Shown here piece by piece: positions 44,058 through 51,560 of a DNA stretch of 51,605 bases. The position numbers were made by a program, and so were the translations under genes. The notes under the pieces were generated by a model. The model was not told the origin of the DNA. It was given only the letters and a program-made list of their open reading frames with translations, and did not search any database. The stretch is taken from assembly GCA_017511945.1 (NCBI GenBank), contig JAFWHR010000011.1, positions 1 through 51,605 of the forward strand, in the 5' to 3' direction. The stretch is from Bacilli bacterium. Its GTDB lineage: Bacteria > Bacillota_I > Bacilli_A > RF39 > UBA660. Positions within the stretch are counted from its first letter, which is position 1; the number at the start of each line of letters is the position of its first letter.

Positions 44058-44831
44058 ATGGCACGTCATAAAGTTGAAATATGTGGCGTGAATACTGCGA
44101 ATATAAAAGTTTTGAGTCATGATGAACAATTGAAATTATTTAAGAAATATCAAAATGGAGAATTAAGGGCGAAAGATGAGCTCGTAAATGGCAACTTAAA
44201 ATTAGTTTTATCTATTTTAAAATCATACTCTGGAAGGTGTGATAATATGGATGATTTATTCCAAGTTGGATGTATGGGATTAATTAAGGCTATAGATAAT
44301 TTTGATCTATCTCATAATGTCAAATTTAGTACTTATGCGGTTCCGATGATACTAGGTGAGGTAAAGAGATATATAAGAGATAATAATAGTGTTAGAATTT
44401 CTAGAAGTATAAAAGATTTATCTTATAAGATACTCAGTTTAAAGGAAAAATATGTAAAAGATAATTTAAAAGAGCCTTCGAATAGTGAGATTGCATGTAT
44501 GCTTGGTGTTACTGAATACGATGTTGTGAGTGCTTTAAATTCTCTTAAGGATACTGTAAGTATGTTTGAACCTATTTATAATGATGGCGGTGATGTAATA
44601 TATCTCGCTGATCAACTGTCAAAACAAGATGGAATATATGATGCCGAAACTAAGATATCTCTTAGAGAGGCTTTAGGTAAGATAAAAGAAAAGGAAAAAT
44701 ACATTTTAATTCAGAGGTATTTAGTTGGTAAGACGCAGATGGAACTGTCTGAAGAGATTGGAATAAGTCAAGCACAGATATCGAGACTTGAAAAAAGTGG
44801 ACTTAAAAATGTAAAGAAACTTATAAAATAA
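44058..44831 (+). CDS. sigG: sporulation sigma factor SigG
   Basis: An RNA polymerase sigma factor of the late forespore. The 257 residues begin MARHKVEICGVNTANIKVLS, the hallmark N-terminus of SigG that distinguishes it from SigF. Region 2 has NLKLVLSILKSYSGRCDNMD, DLFQVGCMGLIKAIDNFDLS and KFSTYAVPMILGEVKRYIRD. Region 3 starts NNSVRISRSIKDLSYKI, and region 4 ends EIGISQAQISRLEKSGLKNV. In Bacillus it follows spoIIGA-sigE; here it is alone between xfp and an ABC exporter. The inverted repeat over its ribosome binding site suggests special control. Confidence 0.95.
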   Translation: MARHKVEICGVNTANIKVLSHDEQLKLFKKYQNGELRAKDELVNGNLKLVLSILKSYSGRCDNMDDLFQVGCMGLIKAIDNFDLSHNVKFSTYAVPMILGEVKRYIRDNNSVRISRSIKDLSYKILSLKEKYVKDNLKEPSNSEIACMLGVTEYDVVSALNSLKDTVSMFEPIYNDGGDVIYLADQLSKQDGIYDAETKISLREALGKIKEKEKYILIQRYLVGKTQMELSEEIGISQAQISRLEKSGLKNVKKLIK

Positions 44832-44856
44832 TTTATCTTTTTAATTAAATTTTTTT

Positions 44857-44887
44857 AAAAGAAACATTATATTTGTTTCTTTTTTTA
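44857..44887 (+). terminator. terminator of sigG
   Basis: The arms aaaagaaaca (44857-44866) and tgtttctttt (44874-44883) form a 10-bp stem followed by T residues. Confidence 0.8.
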
Positions 44888-44940
44888 ATATTCGTTTAAT
44901 ATTTTTAAAATATAATTACCATGTGAAAGGTGATGACGTT

Positions 44941-46389
44941 ATGTATATTTTAAAGAATGCTTTAATTTCTATTTTTAGGAATAAAGGAAGAAACATTTTA
45001 ATTGGAATAATTATTTTTATTATTTCTTTGGCTTCTACTATAATGCTTGCAATTAACAATACAGCAAGTGATTTAATTGCTTCATATGAAAGTGCTTATG
45101 AAAAAGAAGTTACAATATCTTTTAACCGTGAAAATATGATGAAAAAATCTGATTTCTCTAGTGAGGATGGCAAGGAGAAAGCGAAGGAAAACTTTTCCAA
45201 TATTTCTTCTTATACAATAGATGATATTGAGAAGTTTGCAAATAGTAAATATGTAAAAAGTTATTATTATACTTATGACATATCTCTTAATGGTAGTAGC
45301 ATCCAAAAGGTAACGGATGAGAAAGCAGATGATTCTAAGAAGGATGATTTTCATTTTGATAAAAGTCATGGACAGTCTTCTTTAGATTTTACTTTGATGG
45401 GATATAGTTCAGCCGAAGCAATGAGTGAATTTATAGATGGTAACTATGAAATAACTCAAATAACTGATGACGCTTGGGATAATATATTTAAGGGAAAATA
45501 TGTATTTATTAGTGATGAACTTGCAAGTTACAACAATACTTCTTTAAATGATAAGATAGAACTGAGTGATGAAAATGGTAATAAATACGAGTTTGAAGTA
45601 GTTGGTATTTATAAGGAGAAATCTAATGAAAATTCTATGGAGATGTTTTCAAATTCTGCTAATACAATTATTACTAATGCAGATGAGGTTGTTTCAATAA
45701 CTAGTTCTAATAATAGTATAAAGGGAAAACTTAACCCAACTTTTATAATTGATGATTATAAAAATGTTTCAAAGATCCAAAAGGAGTTTTACTCAAAAGG
45801 TTTAGATAAAAATTATGTTTTAGAAAGTAATGAGGAAAAAGTTTCTTCGAGTCTTTCATCTATTTTAAATGTTAGGTCCTTTTCTGTAACTTTTTTGATT
45901 GTCACATTGGCAATTGGTGTGGTAGTGTTATTTGTAATAAACATGATTAATATTCGTGAAAGAAAGTATGAAATAGGAGTTTTGAGAACTATAGGTATGA
46001 GTAAGTTAAAACTAACTATTCAGTTTACTTTAGAACTTTTAATTATTGCTTTTATCTCATTAATAATTGGTACTGGTGTCGGCTTTATTACGTCAAAGAA
46101 TGTGAGTAATACTTTACTATCTAACGAAATAAAAAATAGTGAAAAAACAGTTAGTGATATTAAAAGTAATTTTGGTGGACCTGAATCTAAAGGAGGACCT
46201 TCTTTAGAACATGGCTACAGGGGAATGCCAAATGTTCAAGCTTATGATAAGGTAGATGCAGTTGTAAACGTTAAAGTAGTAGGCGAATTACTGGTTATAG
46301 GACTTACACTTGTATTCATAAGTAGTACATCTTCAATGATAACAATTCAAAGGTTTTCACCACTTACGATACTAAAGGAGAGAAGTTAA
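44941..46389 (+). CDS. MacB/FtsX-type ABC transporter permease
   Basis: A 482-residue permease. It has one N-terminal membrane helix (about 15-38), a large extracellular domain (about 40-315) and three C-terminal helices with the FtsX signature (INIRERKYEIGVLRTIGMSK and SPLTILKERS at the end). Such type VII ABC systems do not move substrates through the membrane but export peptides or drive extracellular proteins by mechanotransmission. The start is ATG 44941 after AAAGGTGAT; the GTG at 44923 is disfavoured. The ATPase gene follows after one base, so the two form one transporter. Confidence 0.9.
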   Translation: MYILKNALISIFRNKGRNILIGIIIFIISLASTIMLAINNTASDLIASYESAYEKEVTISFNRENMMKKSDFSSEDGKEKAKENFSNISSYTIDDIEKFANSKYVKSYYYTYDISLNGSSIQKVTDEKADDSKKDDFHFDKSHGQSSLDFTLMGYSSAEAMSEFIDGNYEITQITDDAWDNIFKGKYVFISDELASYNNTSLNDKIELSDENGNKYEFEVVGIYKEKSNENSMEMFSNSANTIITNADEVVSITSSNNSIKGKLNPTFIIDDYKNVSKIQKEFYSKGLDKNYVLESNEEKVSSSLSSILNVRSFSVTFLIVTLAIGVVVLFVINMINIRERKYEIGVLRTIGMSKLKLTIQFTLELLIIAFISLIIGTGVGFITSKNVSNTLLSNEIKNSEKTVSDIKSNFGGPESKGGPSLEHGYRGMPNVQAYDKVDAVVNVKVVGELLVIGLTLVFISSTSSMITIQRFSPLTILKERS

Positions 46390-46390
46390 T

Positions 46391-47059
46391 ATGAAAAAGA
46401 ATAATAATATTTTATCTATACAAAATGTAAGTTATAGATATAGTGATGCTGAAAAGGATGAGTATGCGATTAGAAATATAAGTTACAATTTTGAAAGTGG
46501 TAAGGTTTATGCGATTAGAGGTAAAAGTGGTTCTGGTAAGACAACTTTACTTTCATTAATTAGTGGTTTGGAGAAATGCAGTGAAGGAAGTATTTTATTT
46601 GATGAGAAAGATCTTAAAAATATTAATTTAGATGAATATAGGAGTCATGACATTGGCGTTGTATTTCAAAGTTATAATTTACTCCCTTTCATGAGCGTAA
46701 GTGAAAATATCATTTTGTCTATGGATGTAAGTGGAATTAAGATAGATAATAAAAAAGCCAGGGCTTTAGAACTTATGAAAACTGTTGGACTTAAGGATAG
46801 TTATGCAAATAGAAAAGTACTTAAAATATCTGGTGGTGAGCAGCAAAGGGTTGCTATTGCAAGAAGTTTGTCTTATGATCCTAAGATAATTATAGCGGAT
46901 GAACCTACTGGAAATTTAGATAAAGAAACTGAAGAAGATATTATAGATATTTTTAAAAAGCTTGCTCACATTAATGGTAAATGCGTAATTATAGTTACTC
47001 ATTCACCTAATGTTTGTGCTATGGCTGATAAAGTATATGATTTAAAGACAAATAAATAA
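46391..47059 (+). CDS. MacB/LolD-type ABC transporter ATPase
   Basis: The ATP-binding partner of the preceding permease. The 222 residues contain Walker A GKSGSGKTT (about 43-51), the Q-loop VFQSYNLLPFMSV, the signature ISGGEQQRVAIARSL, Walker B IIIADEPTGNLD and the switch His in VTHSP. This is typical of the LolD/MacB subgroup. The start codon follows the permease stop by one base, with GGAGAG inside the permease gene. No adjacent histidine kinase or response regulator suggests a bacitracin-type resistance module. Confidence 0.95.
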   Translation: MKKNNNILSIQNVSYRYSDAEKDEYAIRNISYNFESGKVYAIRGKSGSGKTTLLSLISGLEKCSEGSILFDEKDLKNINLDEYRSHDIGVVFQSYNLLPFMSVSENIILSMDVSGIKIDNKKARALELMKTVGLKDSYANRKVLKISGGEQQRVAIARSLSYDPKIIIADEPTGNLDKETEEDIIDIFKKLAHINGKCVIIVTHSPNVCAMADKVYDLKTNK

Positions 47060-47179
47060 GTTATATACTTTTTTTAATAATTATAACCTTTTTTAGTAAA
47101 TAATTTATCTTTTTACTCTTTTTTATGTATAATTATGTTAGATTTTATAATATATTTATTTTGAAAGAAGGTAATAAAT

Positions 47180-47902
47180 ATGAACGAGCCTATTATAGGA
47201 ATTATATCTTCGAGAAAAGTGGATAAAGAAAATGTCTTTAAAAACCAAACATGTTTTAACAATAATTATTTTAAAATGGTTGTATTATCGGGAGGTATTC
47301 CTTTGGGAATTGTTTTTCCTGATGGAAAATTTATAGAAGAAGAACTTGAAATTTGTGACGGTTTTATTTTTCAAGGTGGAAGTATAATTGAATCATGTCA
47401 ACTAGAGGCTATGGATTATGCAATTAAAAATAAGAAGCCTATTTTAGGTATTTGCTTGGGGATGCAGACGATGGTCGCTTATGAGTGGTTTAAAAATAAT
47501 TTTGATGAAGATGCTAAATATCTTATAGAGTATGAAAACAAATTTTTATCAAAAGTTGACGGGCATAATAATGTTGATCCATTTATGATTAGTGATATTG
47601 ACAAAAGCAAACATGAGGTATTTTTAGATAAAAACAGCATTTTATATAATATATATAATGATGAGATCATAAATGTACCATCAGTTCATAATTATTCGGT
47701 TAATAAGAATGTATTTGATAGCAGTAGTTTTTTTAAAATTACTGGTAAAAGTAGCGATAAAATAGTTGAGGTGATTGAAAGTAGAGATCCTAATTATTGG
47801 GCAGTTGGAGTTCAATTTCATCCAGAACTTGAGGAATTTAATTTAATATTATTTAAAGAATTTGTAAGTCAGTGCAAAAAGCGTCAATTTGACAATAAAT
47901 AG
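47180..47902 (+). CDS. class I glutamine amidotransferase-like hydrolase (peptidase C26)
   Basis: A 240-residue protein related to gamma-glutamyl-gamma-aminobutyrate hydrolase (PuuD). It begins EPIIGIISSR. An oxyanion-type glycine motif lies in GFIFQGG, the nucleophile Cys92 in LGICLGMQ, and the catalytic His and Glu in GVQFHPELE. The catalytic triad is complete. The substrate cannot be stated; related enzymes act on gamma-glutamyl amides, and in some Firmicutes GatD-like members modify peptidoglycan, but those differ in length. AGAAGG precedes the ATG. Confidence 0.85.
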   Translation: MNEPIIGIISSRKVDKENVFKNQTCFNNNYFKMVVLSGGIPLGIVFPDGKFIEEELEICDGFIFQGGSIIESCQLEAMDYAIKNKKPILGICLGMQTMVAYEWFKNNFDEDAKYLIEYENKFLSKVDGHNNVDPFMISDIDKSKHEVFLDKNSILYNIYNDEIINVPSVHNYSVNKNVFDSSSFFKITGKSSDKIVEVIESRDPNYWAVGVQFHPELEEFNLILFKEFVSQCKKRQFDNK

Positions 47903-47916
47903 ATTTAATGTATAAT
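47889..47916 (+). promoter_or_regulatory. promoter of the 118-residue protein gene
   Basis: TTGACA (47889-47894), 16 bases, TATAAT (47911-47916). The -35 box lies inside the end of the preceding gene. Confidence 0.7.
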
Positions 47917-47943
47917 AAAGCCCTTGGAAAGAGGGGATTATAA

Positions 47944-48300
47944 ATGAATGACAAGATAAGTGTTTTTGCTGCTGATTATTGGACTGATAGATATCAGCGT
48001 TCGTATTCATATATACATAGTGGAAATATTAAATTTAAAGTTAATAGAAAAAGTGCAATGAATATGGCAAAAGGTGCTATATTTAAACGTGTTTTAAGTT
48101 TAAATATAAAAAAATTACTAGATAGTAGTTTTGGCTATATTCAAATTAGGGAAGATAGTGATATATTACTTAGATCTTTAGATAGTGCAGGAGTAAAACT
48201 TCCTTTAAACTATTCTAAAAATAAATCTATAATGTATATAGAGGATGATAAAATATATGTATATGAGGATGGTATGAGTCATGCACAAAAAATAAGATGA
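47944..48300 (+). CDS. uncharacterised 118-residue protein
   Basis: A soluble basic protein that I do not recognise. It has an alternating beta/alpha pattern (for example SYIHSGNIKFKVNRKSAMN, then FGYIQIREDSDILLRSLDSA and SIMYIEDDKIYVYEDG), with no signal or membrane segment. AGAGGGG precedes the ATG. It has its own promoter and terminator. Its only context is the YlmC/YmxH-type gene that follows 55 bases later. Confidence 0.6.
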   Translation: MNDKISVFAADYWTDRYQRSYSYIHSGNIKFKVNRKSAMNMAKGAIFKRVLSLNIKKLLDSSFGYIQIREDSDILLRSLDSAGVKLPLNYSKNKSIMYIEDDKIYVYEDGMSHAQKIR

Positions 48301-48324
48301 TGTATTAGTCATTTTATTTTTTTT
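48289..48324 (+). terminator. terminator of the 118-residue protein gene
   Basis: A 12-bp stem (48289-48300 with 48309-48320, one G-U pair) followed by T residues. Confidence 0.75.
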
Positions 48325-48355
48325 ATCTCATATATTATTTTGAAGGTGAAGATGT

Positions 48356-48577
48356 ATGATGCTTTCAGATTTGCAATCTAAAGATGTTGTTAATTTATTA
48401 GATGGTAAAAAATTAGGTTCGATTATAGATGTAATGGTAGATAAAGAAGGTGGTATTGTTGAAATAAATATTCAAAAGAAAAGGTTTTTGTTTTTCTCTT
48501 CAGCAAGTAATGTAATTAAATGGTCACAGATTGACAAGATTGGAAAAGATGTTATACTAGTAAGTGTAAAAAGTTAG
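48356..48577 (+). CDS. PRC-barrel protein of the YlmC/YmxH family
   Basis: A 73-residue PRC-barrel protein. The pattern LSDLQSKDVVNLLDGKKLGS, IIDVMVDKEGGIVEI, IKWSQIDKIGKDVILV matches the small YlmC/YmxH proteins of spore formers, whose expression is linked to sporulation but whose molecular role is unknown. A second Met two residues from the first could also be the start. AAGGTG lies upstream. It is followed after 10 bases by the lipid glycosyltransferase gene, so the two are likely one unit. Confidence 0.85.
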   Translation: MMLSDLQSKDVVNLLDGKKLGSIIDVMVDKEGGIVEINIQKKRFLFFSSASNVIKWSQIDKIGKDVILVSVKS

Positions 48578-48587
48578 GGGAGAGTAT

Positions 48588-49607
48588 ATGAAAATACTAT
48601 TACATACTGGAAAGTTTAAAGAGGTTGAAAAAAGTGGAGTTGGAAGAGCAATCGTTCATCAAAAAAAAGCATTAGATTTGGTTCATATACCTTATACTAC
48701 AGATGTTAATGGTGATTATGATATTGTTCACATTAATACTATATTTCCAGAATCACTTATGCTTGCTAAAAAGAGCAAGAAAAGGGGAAAAAAGGTTATT
48801 TTTCATGCTCATTCTACAGAGGAAGATTTTAGAAATTCGTTTAAACTTTCAAATGCTGTATCACCACTTTTTAAACAGTGGTTGAAAAGTTGTTATGGTT
48901 CGGCTGATTTATTAATTACACCTACTGAATATTCAAAAAAATTATTAGAAAAATACGATTTAGATAAAGAAATTATTGCTATATCTAATGGTATAGATTT
49001 GGATTTTTTTGATAGAAAAAAATGTCATCCAGACGTCTTTAGAAAAAAATATGGTTTTACTAAAGATGACAAGGTGATAATGTCTGTTGGTCTTTATATT
49101 GAAAGAAAAGGTATACTTGATTTTTTAGAACTTGCAAGAAGGTTACCTGATTATAAGTTTATATGGTTTGGTTATACAAAGCCTTCATTAATTCCTGAAA
49201 ATATAAGTAGAGCAATTAAAAATAAACCGGATAATGTTTTATTTCCTGGTTACATAGATTCAAAAGAACTTAGAGATGCTTATGCTGGGTGTGATATATA
49301 TATATTTCCGACAAAAGAGGAAACTGAAGGTATAGTTTTATTAGAGGCGCTTGCTTTAAAAACTAAGACTATAGTTAGTGATATTCCAATATATGAGGGT
49401 TGGCTTAAAGATGGAGTTAATATATATAAAGCTAAAGATGTAGATGAATTTGAAAGTAAAATTAAATCTATTATAGAAAAGAAGTTACCTGATTTAACAA
49501 GTGAAGGTTATAAGGTTGCTAAAGAGAGAGATATAAAATCAATTGGTTATGAACTTAAAAAAGTATATGAACATGTTTTGGAAAGTGATTTGATAAATAC
49601 GGATTAA
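48588..49607 (+). CDS. GT4 glycosyltransferase, CpoA-like diacylglycerol glycosyltransferase
   Basis: A 339-residue retaining glycosyltransferase of family GT4 (GT-B fold). The N-terminal half has GVGRAIVHQ, DIVHINTIFPESL and KVIFHAHSTEED. The linker and C-terminal half have ISNGIDLDFF, SVGLYIERKGILDFLELARR and the nucleotide-sugar site EETEGIVLLEALA. The order and spacing resemble CpoA-type enzymes that add a second sugar to monoglycosyl-diacylglycerol, a lipid precursor of lipoteichoic acid anchors. That specificity is inferred. No signal peptide is present, so it acts at the inner face of the membrane. Confidence 0.82.
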   Translation: MKILLHTGKFKEVEKSGVGRAIVHQKKALDLVHIPYTTDVNGDYDIVHINTIFPESLMLAKKSKKRGKKVIFHAHSTEEDFRNSFKLSNAVSPLFKQWLKSCYGSADLLITPTEYSKKLLEKYDLDKEIIAISNGIDLDFFDRKKCHPDVFRKKYGFTKDDKVIMSVGLYIERKGILDFLELARRLPDYKFIWFGYTKPSLIPENISRAIKNKPDNVLFPGYIDSKELRDAYAGCDIYIFPTKEETEGIVLLEALALKTKTIVSDIPIYEGWLKDGVNIYKAKDVDEFESKIKSIIEKKLPDLTSEGYKVAKERDIKSIGYELKKVYEHVLESDLINTD

Positions 49608-49622
49608 TGTCCGTTTTTTTTG
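49599..49622 (+). terminator. terminator of the glycosyltransferase gene
   Basis: The arms acgga (49599-49603) and tccgt (49610-49614) are followed by seven or more T residues; the stop codon lies in the loop. Confidence 0.75.
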
Positions 49623-49674
49623 ATATATATTGTCATTATACAAATTATATTTTATCTTTGAAGTAGACATGAAA

Positions 49675-49713
49675 AAAGGATTGTAATTTATTAATAATAT
49701 ATTACAATCCTTT
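49675..49713 (-). terminator. terminator of the DUF4352-type gene
   Basis: A 13-bp perfect stem (aaaggattgtaat 49675-49687 with attacaatccttt 49701-49713). Read on the minus strand it is followed by T residues. It is nearly symmetric and could also act on the + strand. Confidence 0.8.
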
Positions 49714-49722
49714 ATAAATTTT

Positions 49723-50283
49723 TTATTTAGCAATATTTAAGTCAATATCGATTTTTTTTGCAAAATTGTCTAATTCAATTGTATATTTTCCATCACCATC
49801 ATATGTATAATATAAATATTTAGTATATGATGCATCAGGTCTTAATTCGCCACCAGATTGAATAGAATCATCAAAATATGCAAATTGGTTTTTAACTTCA
49901 GTACCTTGTGAGCCAAAAACTTTTATGTAGAACATATTTAAACTGTGAGTTTCATTTTTTAAGTTTTTAACTGTAATAGGTATTTTAATAACATCTTTGT
50001 CATATTCATCACTAAATTCATTGGTGTTTTTCACAAATTCTATTTGACTTCCAATAGTGATTTCTAAGTCATCAAATTTAAACGATTTATCTAATGAATA
50101 ATCAGATGTTTTTTGATTTTTCGAATCATTTGTTATATCTGTTGAATTTATTGTTGTAGTATTATTTTCATTTCCATTATTTTTGTCATTATCTCCTACT
50201 GAGATAATAACAGTTCCTAGAATAAATATTCCAATAATCACACATAATACAACAAGCCATGTAGGAGTTTTCTTTTGTTCCAT
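49723..50283 (-). CDS. DUF4352-type membrane-anchored extracellular protein
   Basis: A 186-residue protein with a short basic start, one membrane helix (about 9-30, LVVLCVIIGIFILGTVIISV), a threonine/asparagine-rich linker (30-65) and a beta-sandwich domain of the DUF4352 type. In the latter, DKSFKFDDLEITIGSQIEF is followed by VIKIPITVKNLKNETHSLN and YYTYDGDGKYTIEL. Such domains are Ig-like and lie outside the cell; the role is unknown. AGGTG precedes the ATG. It is a single-gene unit, convergent with the glycosyltransferase gene. Confidence 0.75.
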   Translation of the reverse strand: MEQKKTPTWLVVLCVIIGIFILGTVIISVGDNDKNNGNENNTTTINSTDITNDSKNQKTSDYSLDKSFKFDDLEITIGSQIEFVKNTNEFSDEYDKDVIKIPITVKNLKNETHSLNMFYIKVFGSQGTEVKNQFAYFDDSIQSGGELRPDASYTKYLYYTYDGDGKYTIELDNFAKKIDIDLNIAK

Positions 50284-50319
50284 TTTTTACACCTCACTTC
50301 CTAGTTCACTAATCTATAT

Positions 50320-50345
50320 TAAAACTCCTGTACTAGCGAGTTTTA
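50320..50345. promoter_or_regulatory. 8-bp inverted repeat upstream of the DUF4352-type gene
   Basis: TAAAACTC (50320-50327) and GAGTTTTA (50338-50345) surround a 10-base centre, about 37 bases before the start codon. It could be an operator or an mRNA leader hairpin. Confidence 0.35.
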
Positions 50346-50434
50346 ACCAATCTTATATTTTTAAAAGTAATGTATTTGTGCTGCTATAATAATTATATAT
50401 AAAATATTGATGAAAATCAATGATTGTCTAAATA

Positions 50435-50467
50435 CAGTGATATTTTCAGTGATATTTGTGATATAAT
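50435..50467 (+). promoter_or_regulatory. two 12-bp direct repeats before a -10 box
   Basis: CAGTGATATTTT (50435-50446) and CAGTGATATTTG (50447-50458) are adjacent. A third TGATAT runs into TATAAT (50462-50467), the likely -10 box of the acetyltransferase gene. The repeats cover the -35 position, so they may be an operator. Confidence 0.4.
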
Positions 50468-50474
50468 TGCTTTG

Positions 50475-51034
50475 ATGATTAGTATGAAATTAAATAATTT
50501 GGGTTCTGAACGCATTGTGACTGATAGGTTAATTCTTAAGAAAACACAAAAAAAGATTTAAAAAAAATATATAATTTATTTAATGACAAAGAAATATGTG
50601 ATAAAGAAGGATGGAAGTACTGGAATTCATTTGATGATTTTGAAAAACAAATAAATGATAATATTACTTATTATAATAGTAAGTCTGTATACGATTGGAT
50701 AATTTTTATAAAAGATAATGAGACCCCTATCGGTATAATCAGCGTTCATACAAAACATGAAGAGGATTACTCATGTGAAATCGGATATAGTATTCATCCT
50801 ACATATCACGGAAAAGGATACTGCACAGAAGCATTAATTACTGTGTCAAAATTTCTAATAAATAAAGTTGGTTTTTATAGGCTTGTATGCAAATACAGAA
50901 ACAATAATATAGCTTCTAAAAAAGTTTTGGAAAAATCAAGTTATAAATATGAAGGAACTGAAAGATGTGCGCGATATAGAAAAGGTAAATTTTTGGATGT
51001 GCATGTATATTCGTTATTAAAAATAGACTTATAA
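50475..51034 (+). pseudogene. GNAT-family N-acetyltransferase, frameshifted
   Basis: A RimJ/RimL-like acetyltransferase reading frame broken by one base. The first part (from ATG 50475 or 50484) gives the typical GSERIVTDRLILKKTQ and then hits a stop. The next frame continues with DLKKIYNLFNDKEI, WIIFIKDNETPIGIISVHTK, the acetyl-CoA loop HPTYHGKGYCTEAL and NNNIASKKVLEKSSYKYEGT. The break lies in a run of seven A residues at 50548-50554; eight A residues would restore one frame of about 186 codons. It may be a pseudogene, a sequencing error or slippage-controlled expression. Everything else in the gene looks intact. Confidence 0.75.
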
Positions 51035-51279
51035 AAAATTTAAAGTGGATAGTATAGAATTTATTATTCACTAATCTTATTTAATAATCTTATTTAGTTC
51101 GGAAAGATTTATTAATCTAAGTTGTTAATCTATAGAATAACCATTATATCTTTGATCATAGTATTCATTTTTGACAAATCGCATATCATAACTTAATATT
51201 ATTATATATAAATGCAAAAATACTATTAATGCTTTCATTCATCATGCTTAAATAGATTACTTAATCTTTTTTTACAAAT
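51035..51279. other. AT-rich intergenic region without a recognised gene
   Basis: Between the acetyltransferase remnant and the tRNA-Gly terminator. A short direct repeat (TAATCTTATTTA) occurs twice near 51072-51097. No open frame, RNA or promoter is supported. Confidence 0.4.
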
Positions 51280-51302
51280 AAAAAATCGAACTAGAGGTTC
51301 GA
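51280..51302 (-). terminator. terminator of tRNA-Gly(UCC)
   Basis: A 6-bp stem (tcgaac 51286-51291 with gttcga 51297-51302) followed, on the minus strand, by six T residues. Confidence 0.8.
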
Positions 51303-51315
51303 CTAAATAATCAAA

Positions 51316-51389
51316 TGGAGCGGATGAGGAGAATCGAACTCCCGTAGTCAGCTTGGAAGGCTGGGGTTCTACCATTGAACTACATCCGC
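51316..51389 (-). tRNA. tRNA-Gly (anticodon TCC)
   Basis: Read on the minus strand, it starts GCGGATG and ends with CATCCGC, T and the encoded CCA (51316-51318), so the 7-bp acceptor stem is perfect. The anticodon stem CAGCC/GGCTG-like pairing encloses a loop with TCC, and the T loop is TTCGATT. It is a single-gene unit with its own promoter and terminator. It reads the GGA/GGG codons, complementing the GCC isoacceptor at 262-336. Confidence 0.95.
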
Positions 51390-51403
51390 ATCAGACAACA
51401 TAA

Positions 51404-51432
51404 ATTATACCTTTATTTATCTTGTCTGTCAA
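51404..51432 (-). promoter_or_regulatory. consensus promoter of tRNA-Gly(UCC)
   Basis: On the minus strand TTGACA (complement of 51427-51432), exactly 17 bases, TATAAT (complement of 51404-51409). It is a perfect consensus, as expected for a stable RNA gene. Confidence 0.88.
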
Positions 51433-51486
51433 CATATTTGATATAAAAAAGTTAAAAAAGTCTATTTTGTGAATTGAAAAAGTAAA

Positions 51487-51560
51487 TTCCAGTTCCGATA
51501 TTCTTAAACAGAATTTAGTTATGCACAAAGTTCCAGTTTTGAATTTGTAAAACTAAATTC
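51487..51560. repeat. degenerate tandem repeat, unit about 44 bases
   Basis: TTCCAGTT recurs at 51487 and 51531, and each copy is followed by a similar AT-rich stretch that ends in AATTTAG or AAATTCC. The copies are imperfect. No gene is seen in the last 215 bases of the window. Confidence 0.3.

Noticed and set aside
44941-47059. BceAB-type antimicrobial peptide resistance module
   Set aside because: The permease has four membrane segments rather than ten and there is no neighbouring two-component system.
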